Shown here: piece by piece, positions 1-4,589 of the stretch
How the letters are laid out: every line of letters begins with the position of its first letter
How positions within the stretch are numbered: the first letter of the stretch is position 1
Notes under the pieces: generated by a model
Seen by the model: only the letters and a program-made list of their open reading frames with translations
What the model was told of the DNA's origin: nothing
The model's database searches: none
NCBI GenBank assembly: GCA_017515945.1
Contig: JAFWDX010000342.1
Span: 1 to 10,721, forward strand
Source of the DNA: Blautia sp.
GTDB lineage: Bacteria; Bacillota; Clostridia; Lachnospirales; Lachnospiraceae
DNA: 10,721 nucleotides
Direction of reading: 5' to 3'
Made by a program: the position numbers and the translations under genes

Positions 1-25
1 CTGTCCCCGCGACTCCCCGCGACTC
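1..25. repeat. REP-like hairpin repeat, cut by window edge
   Basis: Read on the minus strand, this segment gives GAGTCGCGGGGACAG, the left half of the hairpin repeat seen again at 9642-9670 and, in variant form, at 2972-3021. The 10-mer CCCCGCGACT occurs twice in tandem (5-14 and 15-24), so this copy carries a small internal duplication. The other arm would lie left of the window. Identity as a REP-type repeat is inferred from the shared core. Confidence 0.6.
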
Positions 26-60
26 GTGATACACCTTCAACATTCCTTGCTTTGATTGCG

Positions 61-101
61 CAGGCGTATGATATCGCAATTTAGCTGAAATGATACGCCT
101 G
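61..101. repeat. Inverted repeat CAGGCGTAT/ATACGCCTG
   Basis: A perfect 9-bp inverted repeat, CAGGCGTAT (61-69) and ATACGCCTG (93-101), has a 23-base loop. No T-run follows on either side, so it is not a typical intrinsic terminator. It lies about 80 bp upstream of the likely promoter of the secreted-protein gene. It could be an operator, a weak terminator for a gene left of the window, or a remnant of a repeat. Apart from this, 26-160 shows no gene or recognisable signal. Confidence 0.4.
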
Positions 102-176
102 GTATCACTAAAAGAGGTGCCCCTCAATGTGCCCTGGATAATTTAGAAAACTTTTAGAATCATCTTGCCCTGTCTA

Positions 177-185
177 TGTTATACT
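177..185 (+). promoter_or_regulatory. Extended -10 promoter for the secreted-protein gene
   Basis: The sequence TGTTATACT is a good extended -10 element (TG-n-TATACT, hexamer at 180-185). No convincing -35 box stands 16-18 bp upstream, which is common for extended -10 promoters. Transcription would start near 191-192, giving a leader of about 90 nt before the ATG at 283. Assigned from consensus matching only. Confidence 0.45.
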
Positions 186-247
186 TTTGTCATGGCTGGC
201 ATCCGTGTCTTCTCAATCCGGGCATTTCATTTCCCGGTAACCGTTCC

Positions 248-286
248 ATGCTCCTCCTGATATCTGAAAGGAGGATTCCCTTATGA
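248..286 (+). promoter_or_regulatory. Leader hairpin over the Shine-Dalgarno with overlapping 12-codon ORF
   Basis: TCCTCCT (252-258) is perfectly complementary to AGGAGGA (269-275), with a 10-base loop. The right arm covers most of the Shine-Dalgarno AAAGGAGG (267-274), which sits 8 bases before the ATG at 283. The hairpin would therefore mask the ribosome site. A 12-codon ORF (ATG 248, stop TGA 284-286) crosses the hairpin and overlaps the gene start as ATGA, so its translation could melt the hairpin. It has no clear Shine-Dalgarno of its own. Complementarity and overlap are direct observations; regulation is inferred. Confidence 0.4.
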
Positions 287-2094
287 AAAACAGAAAATGG
301 CTGCAGTATCTCAGTACACTTGCCTGTTTGTGCGCTATGCTTTCTTTGACGGCCACAGCAGGCGACAACGTGAGCGGCTACAGTCACAGTTACAGTTACA
401 GTTACAGTCGCAGTACCAGCAACAACTATAATCACAGTCCCAGCTACATCCACAGTCCAAGCTATAACCACAGTCCCAGCTATAACCACAGTCCCAGCTA
501 CAGCCACACTTCCAACTATAGTTACAACCCCGGCTCCAACTACAGTCTCTGTTCCAGTCACAATCCCAGCTTCAGCTACAGCATCCTGGCGGAGAATTCC
601 ATACCTGTCCGTGGAACAGAGCAGGATGACCCTGCCAGTTTCCTTTCCGATGCACTTACTGGCATACATCAGTCGCTGGCATTGGATGGTCTTTCGGAAT
701 ATGCAGGAATCCACAGGATTTATGAATATCTGTGCACCACTTACATACTAGATCCGACATGTCCGCAAACCGGCAGCGAAGAATACCTGCTGACCGATTT
801 TCTTCTTGAGGGAAGGGGGAGCGAGCGCTGTTTTGCACTTCTCCTGCAGAAGCTGGTGGAAATGTCCGGCGGCGACGGGTGCATCGTGAGCGGTGCCAGC
901 AAATGCTGGGCTCTCATACGCCTGGGTTCTTTATATTACAATGCTTTTCCGGCCGCGGACGCGGGGAGCATGCCTGATAGATGGGCTTTTTTCCTGAAGG
1001 GAGATTCCAGATTTCCATTTTCCGAAATGCGTGACGATAGTTTTTGTTCTGTCGGCTTTCGGACAAGATATCCTGTATCTTTGCAGGATTATCCTCTGCC
1101 CACTGTAACGCCCAATCCAACGAAGACTCTGAAGCCGACGAGTACACCGAAGCCGACCGCCACTCCAAAGCCGACTAAGACTCCGAAGCCGACAAGTACA
1201 CCGAAGCCGACCGCTACTCCTAAACCAACTAAGACTCCGAAGCCGACAAGTACACCGAAGCCGACCGCTACTCCAAAACCAACTAAGACTCCGAAGCCGA
1301 CCGCCACTCCCAAGCCTACGCCAACTCCAGCCCATGTTCATACATGGGCGGACGTATTTACCATCGATAAGGAAGCTGCCTGTACGACAGCCGGGCGACA
1401 GAGTCTGTACTGTCTCACATGCGGGAAGCGGAAGACCGGCAGTTCCCAATCCATCCCTGCTCTTGGCCATGAATGGACAGACTGGAGGGTAATCTGCGAG
1501 CCGGATGTTTTCACAAAAGGAAGGCAGGAACGGGTCTGCAGGCGCTGCCAGAAATCACAGTCCAAAGTAATCCCCAAACTGAAAAAATCGCTGACGTTCT
1601 CTCCTTCTGAGTTAAAACTGACGAAGGGCGCGACCGGTATGATCACAGTAAAAGGGCTTGCAAAGGGGGATGCACTGGAGCGTGCCAGCTGTAATGAAGC
1701 TTATCTCAAAATCACCGGTATTAACGTCACAAAGGGCACCGTAACCGTACGCACACTAAAAAAGGGAAAGACTACGCTTAAAATAATACTGAAAAGCGGG
1801 AAAACAGGATCTGTCCGTTTTACGATCCTTCCACGTCCGACAGAGAAAATTTTCCTCCCATCTTCAAGCCTGACACTGTCGGCAGACAAAAATTCTTCCA
1901 TACACATCGTTATGCTGTCTCCCATTCTCTATCCGAAAGATTCAGATGAGAAAGTGACTTTTACAACGTCTGACAGGGCCACTGTGCGGGTAACCCAAAA
2001 GGGGAAGGTCACCGGCGTGAAAGCCGGCTCTGCTTTTATCACTGTCCGGTCAGGAGTGGCATCCAGGACTTTAAGTGTCAGAGTAATCAAATGA
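283..2094 (+). CDS. Secreted modular protein: signal peptide, Tyr-rich repeats, degenerate transglutaminase-like domain, TP-K-P-T linker, cysteine-pair module, Ig-like domains
   Basis: A 603-aa exported protein. Residues 1-26 form a signal peptide (basic start, hydrophobic core, ATA cleavage site before Gly27). Residues 33-100 are rich in Y, S, H and N, with four (N/I)HSPSY hexapeptides at 50-73. Residues of about 110-270 resemble the transglutaminase-like domains of clostridial surface proteins: an I-Y-x-Y-L-C helix, the G-x-G-x-x-x-C-F-A context of the nucleophile (Cys183), then W-A-L-I and L-Y-Y-N strands. The expected His of the H-A-W motif is Cys208 (KCWALI), so normal catalysis is doubtful. 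Residues 273-350 are a TP-K-P-T linker. Residues 351-430 hold G-H-x-W and two C-x-x-C pairs (377/380 and 419/422), and 435-603 hold two Ig-like/Big_2-type domains. There is no LPXTG anchor, so it is probably released or held non-covalently. The start has an excellent Shine-Dalgarno 8 bases upstream. Function is unknown; a cell-wall or adhesion role is plausible. Confidence 0.85.
   Translation: MKNRKWLQYLSTLACLCAMLSLTATAGDNVSGYSHSYSYSYSRSTSNNYNHSPSYIHSPSYNHSPSYNHSPSYSHTSNYSYNPGSNYSLCSSHNPSFSYSILAENSIPVRGTEQDDPASFLSDALTGIHQSLALDGLSEYAGIHRIYEYLCTTYILDPTCPQTGSEEYLLTDFLLEGRGSERCFALLLQKLVEMSGGDGCIVSGASKCWALIRLGSLYYNAFPAADAGSMPDRWAFFLKGDSRFPFSEMRDDSFCSVGFRTRYPVSLQDYPLPTVTPNPTKTLKPTSTPKPTATPKPTKTPKPTSTPKPTATPKPTKTPKPTSTPKPTATPKPTKTPKPTATPKPTPTPAHVHTWADVFTIDKEAACTTAGRQSLYCLTCGKRKTGSSQSIPALGHEWTDWRVICEPDVFTKGRQERVCRRCQKSQSKVIPKLKKSLTFSPSELKLTKGATGMITVKGLAKGDALERASCNEAYLKITGINVTKGTVTVRTLKKGKTTLKIILKSGKTGSVRFTILPRPTEKIFLPSSSLTLSADKNSSIHIVMLSPILYPKDSDEKVTFTTSDRATVRVTQKGKVTGVKAGSAFITVRSGVASRTLSVRVIK
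430..501 (+). repeat. Four 18-bp repeats encoding (N/I)HSPSY
   Basis: Four consecutive 18-bp units encode NHSPSY, IHSPSY, NHSPSY and NHSPSY (residues 50-73). They are flanked by looser YS/SY dipeptides (residues 33-49 and 74-100). The units are close in DNA sequence, which suggests recent slippage or recombination. The segment directly follows the signal peptide and is predicted to be extracellular and unstructured. Confidence 0.8.
1123..1320 (+). repeat. 54-bp tandem repeats encoding the TP-K-P-T linker
   Basis: Three 54-bp units begin at 1123, 1177 and 1231, followed by a partial unit to about 1320. Each encodes an 18-residue block of the type KTPKPTSTPKPTATPKPT; the first has Leu in place of one Pro. 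Third-position changes separate the units, so they are similar rather than identical. Such Pro/Thr/Lys linkers are extended spacers in Gram-positive surface proteins, and the copy number is likely to vary between strains. Confidence 0.85.
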
Positions 2095-2120
2095 GATGGG
2101 GCCTGCATCGTCAATACACG

Positions 2121-2227
2121 CAAGGCGGGCTCAGTTGCCGTAGCTTGCTACGGCAACTGAGCCCAACGCAGCATATGAAGTCAAGATGGTACTTTAAGTT
2201 TAGATATGATGGAGATGGACCACTAGA
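2121..2227. repeat. MITE-like repeat, rearranged copy with perfect 18-bp hairpin
   Basis: The right arm (2174-2227), read on the minus strand, matches the left arm of the element at 9692-9745 at 46 of 54 positions. The cores also match (CAAGGCGGG and GGCAACTGA-CCCAACGCAG). This copy lacks a recognisable left arm; its core is instead a perfect 18-bp inverted repeat, 2127-2144 against 2147-2164, with a TT loop. The DUF554 stop codon (TAG, 2223-2225) lies inside the element end. Two convergent genes meet here, so the hairpin may also end transcription, although no T-run follows. It fills the gap 2095-2222. Confidence 0.7.
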
Positions 2228-2942
2228 GACCCCACGGCAGATACGCTGCGATGACCGCCAGCAGCACGGCGGGGAGCATGTTCGCCACGCGCAGCATTTT
2301 CCCCCAGACAAGATTGACACCGACGCAAAAGATCATGACAGAGCCGATCAGGGACATGTAGTCAATGGCCAGATCCGTCATGACCGGCGCGATCAGGCTG
2401 GCCAGGAGTGTGATCGAGCCTTCCAGCAGAAAGATCGGAATCGCGGCAAAGGCCGCGCCCTTTCCCATAGATGAGGTCATCACGGCAACAATGATAAAGT
2501 CAAGAACCGACTTGATCATCAGGGTGGAATAGTCCTCCGTGATGCCATCCTGGATGGCGCCTACGATCGCCATGGCGCCGATGCAGACCGTCAGAGATGA
2601 GCTGACAAAGGCATTTACGAAGTTTTTGTCCCGGCTGTTGCCGGTCCTGAGCTTCAGCCATTCACCGAAGCGTTCAAAGCCATTTTCGATACCGATCAGT
2701 TCCCCGATGACGGTGCCGATCGCCAGACAAAGCACCACCAGCATGGAGCGGCCGCTGGCAAGGCTTTCCCCCTCGATCCGCAGCATCCCCTCCACAGCGC
2801 CGGCGATGGCGATGAACAGTACGCTGACCCCGCAGACTTTGTTGAGCGCCTCCTGCTGCTCCTGCCGAAAAAAACGGCCGGTGAAATGCCCGGCCACGCC
2901 GCCGGCAGCGACGGCGACGGTATTGATGATTGTTCCTGTCAT
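2223..2942 (-). CDS. DUF554 family integral membrane protein
   Basis: A 239-aa polytopic membrane protein matching the DUF554 (YdfK/YqgA-like) family in length and pattern. An N-terminal glycine-rich segment (residues 1-20) is followed by hydrophobic stretches at about 37-54, 67-84, 110-132, 145-158, 164-185, 196-213 and 220-236. A short charged stretch around 85-108 includes IENGFERFGEWLKLR. The family is widespread in Firmicutes, sits in the cytoplasmic membrane and has no established biochemical role, so no substrate is proposed. AAAGGA lies 7 bases before the ATG at 2942. The gene follows the GH32 gene by 103 bp containing a REP-like hairpin, so co-transcription is uncertain. Its TAG stop lies inside the terminal sequence of the MITE-like repeat, so its last codons abut an insertion. 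Confidence 0.85.
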   Translation of the reverse strand: MTGTIINTVAVAAGGVAGHFTGRFFRQEQQEALNKVCGVSVLFIAIAGAVEGMLRIEGESLASGRSMLVVLCLAIGTVIGELIGIENGFERFGEWLKLRTGNSRDKNFVNAFVSSSLTVCIGAMAIVGAIQDGITEDYSTLMIKSVLDFIIVAVMTSSMGKGAAFAAIPIFLLEGSITLLASLIAPVMTDLAIDYMSLIGSVMIFCVGVNLVWGKMLRVANMLPAVLLAVIAAYLPWGL

Positions 2943-2971
2943 AGAATTATCCTTTTATTAAATTGAGCTAA

Positions 2972-3021
2972 TGAGTCGAGGGGACAGGTTCCTGACTCAC
3001 GGAACCAGCCCCCCTGACTCA
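2972..3021. repeat. REP-like long hairpin between GH32 and DUF554 genes
   Basis: A 50-bp imperfect palindrome: TGAGTC (2972-2977) pairs with GACTCA (3016-3021), GGGG (2980-2983) with the C-run at 3009-3014, and GGTTCC (2987-2992) with GGAACC (3001-3006), leaving an 8-base loop. It shares the core GGGGACAGGTTCC with 9648-9662. It may weaken read-through between the genes, but there is no U-tract on the minus-strand side, so it is called a repeat rather than a terminator. Confidence 0.7.
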
Positions 3022-3045
3022 TGAAAGGCCTGACTCTGCCTGCAC

Positions 3046-4503
3046 TCAGACCACAAAGTCGTCTTTTACAGCGGGACGCAGTTTCCAGATACGACCGTTC
3101 GCGTTCGGTGTCAGAATGAACCCATTTTCTTCCTCCGTCGGGAAAACGCGGGAGGTAAAAACAGCGTCACCGTCGTTGACAAAGATCTCCACAGAGCTGT
3201 GATCGATGAAGATCCGCATATGAGAAAGCGGATTGGCGATCAGATGTTCCCGGATCTCCTCCTGCTCTGTATTAAAACGGTTAATCATCCCCGACCGGTC
3301 AATGGTGATCATACGGAATGCGTCATTGTAAGAGATCCGCATGCCGCCTTCGCCGTTCTTTGTAAAGAGCAGCAGTTCAAACGGTCCTTCGCTGATCATG
3401 AGCTCCATCTCACACACAGGCGGCAGTGTCCCGTCAGAGGGATTCACCTCCCCGTCTCGCAGGTCGACCAGTTCAGGCAGGGGGCGCTGGATCAGGCGTC
3501 TGTCCCGCACGGTCAGCTCACGAGGCAGCGTCAGGCAGCCCTGCCAGCCCTCATCGTCCGTCGGATAATCCCCGTCAGGCAGTCCCATCCAGGCGGTAAG
3601 GATCGCGTAGTCCTCGCCCTCCAGATTGGCCGCGCATTCTGCCGCGTAAAAATCAAAACCGAAATCAAGCACGTGAAAGCTCCCGTCCGGCTGGAATGTC
3701 AGGGTATCCCAGTCCATGGTTCCCAGCACATAACCGCTGTGACTGGTCGCAGCGCCCCGTCTGGGCAGATAGATATGCTGAGGACAGAACAGCAGCACGT
3801 CCTTGTTGCCGATATGCTCAATGGAAGGGCATTCCCACATCTCGCCAAAGTCCTCAAAACCCGGGACCTTGAGAGCGCCTGCAAATTGCCAGCCGTCCGC
3901 CAGCGTCGGTGATTCATAGACGAGCGCACAACCCCGCCTGGCTTTGTTCTGCGCACCGAGGATAATAAAGTATTTCTTACGCTCAGGGGAATAGATGATC
4001 TTTGGGTCTCTCTGGTGTTCCGTGTACGCCGGATGCGGGCCGAAAAGAGGCCATGGCAGCTTGGATGCACGACCGTCGTCGTACATCTTGACCAGACAGG
4101 TATTTGGCCGCCGGGTCCAGTCTTCGTCGCGGTGATTGCCTGTATAAACCAGACACACGGCGTCCTTCGCCGCCAGCGCCGACCCGGAGTAGGCGCCCAT
4201 ATTGTCCATCTCCATATCCGGCCGTATGCACACGCCGACGTTCTTCCATGTCACCAGATCCTCCGACTGGACCTGATACCAGTACTTCAGACCGTGCACG
4301 GCTCCCCATGGGCACCACTGGTAAAACAGATGCCATGTGCCCTTGTGCCAGATAAAACCGTTTGGATCGTTCAGCAGGCCGGTGACCGGCTGTACGTGAT
4401 ATTCCTGCCGGTATGGGGACCGGCTGACCTGTTCATACAGATCCCGGATCTGCTCCGGATCCTCCAGGACACGGTAACGTTCTTCAATGGTCCATTCCTT
4501 CAT
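3046..4503 (-). CDS. GH32 sucrose-6-phosphate hydrolase / beta-fructosidase
   Basis: A 485-aa glycoside hydrolase family 32 enzyme that hydrolyses the beta-fructofuranosyl bond of sucrose, sucrose-6-phosphate or short fructans. The family motifs are intact: N-D-P-N-G at 45-49 with nucleophile Asp46, Y-S-G-S-A at 105-109, R-D-P at 165-167 with Asp166, and E-C at 224-225 with acid/base Glu224. The N-terminal beta-propeller is followed from about residue 345 by the C-terminal beta-sandwich, including HSSVEIFVNDG. There is no signal peptide, so it acts in the cytoplasm, which favours sucrose-6-phosphate or imported sucrose or fructooligosaccharide. AAGGAG stands 10 bases before the ATG. It has its own promoter just upstream. 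No scrA-type PTS gene, fructokinase or LacI-type regulator is in view, so the exact substrate and the symbol (scrB/sacA) are left open. Confidence 0.93.
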   Translation of the reverse strand: MKEWTIEERYRVLEDPEQIRDLYEQVSRSPYRQEYHVQPVTGLLNDPNGFIWHKGTWHLFYQWCPWGAVHGLKYWYQVQSEDLVTWKNVGVCIRPDMEMDNMGAYSGSALAAKDAVCLVYTGNHRDEDWTRRPNTCLVKMYDDGRASKLPWPLFGPHPAYTEHQRDPKIIYSPERKKYFIILGAQNKARRGCALVYESPTLADGWQFAGALKVPGFEDFGEMWECPSIEHIGNKDVLLFCPQHIYLPRRGAATSHSGYVLGTMDWDTLTFQPDGSFHVLDFGFDFYAAECAANLEGEDYAILTAWMGLPDGDYPTDDEGWQGCLTLPRELTVRDRRLIQRPLPELVDLRDGEVNPSDGTLPPVCEMELMISEGPFELLLFTKNGEGGMRISYNDAFRMITIDRSGMINRFNTEQEEIREHLIANPLSHMRIFIDHSSVEIFVNDGDAVFTSRVFPTEEENGFILTPNANGRIWKLRPAVKDDFVV

Positions 4504-4554
4504 AAGCGTTCATCTCCTTCAGGGATTTCCACGTATTTGAATCCTCTCGCATAT

Positions 4555-4584
4555 ATTATAACAAATTGCAACTGTACTTTACAA
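4555..4584 (-). promoter_or_regulatory. Sigma-A-type promoter of the GH32 gene
   Basis: On the minus strand, -35 TTGTAA (4579-4584) and -10 TATAAT (4555-4560) are 18 bp apart, and TGT directly precedes the -10 (extended -10). It lies just past the stop codon of the glycosyltransferase gene (4590-4592), so the GH32 gene is probably transcribed on its own. The spacer contains a second TTGCAA box similar to the -35, which might be part of an operator. Confidence 0.7.
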
Positions 4585-4589
4585 TTCAC

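Noticed and set aside
190..714. Antisense frame with V-T-V-T and V-A-G-T repeats
   Set aside because: It mirrors the Tyr/Ser repeat region of the plus-strand gene and has no ribosome site or family resemblance.
1089..1313. Antisense frame rich in V-G-F-G-V repeats
   Set aside because: It is the complement of the TP-K-P-T repeat of the secreted protein. The sense frame has a signal peptide, ribosome site and recognisable domains.
1123..1320. Regular repeats considered as a CRISPR array
   Set aside because: The units are contiguous, in frame and coding, with no unique spacers and no cas genes nearby.
2127..2164. Perfect 18-bp hairpin considered as an intrinsic terminator
   Set aside because: No T-run follows on either strand and the sequence belongs to the repeat family. 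It may still stop transcription between convergent genes, but it is not annotated as a standard terminator.
3199..3912. 237-codon plus-strand open frame
   Set aside because: It is antisense to the GH32 gene, which has all catalytic motifs; no independent support.
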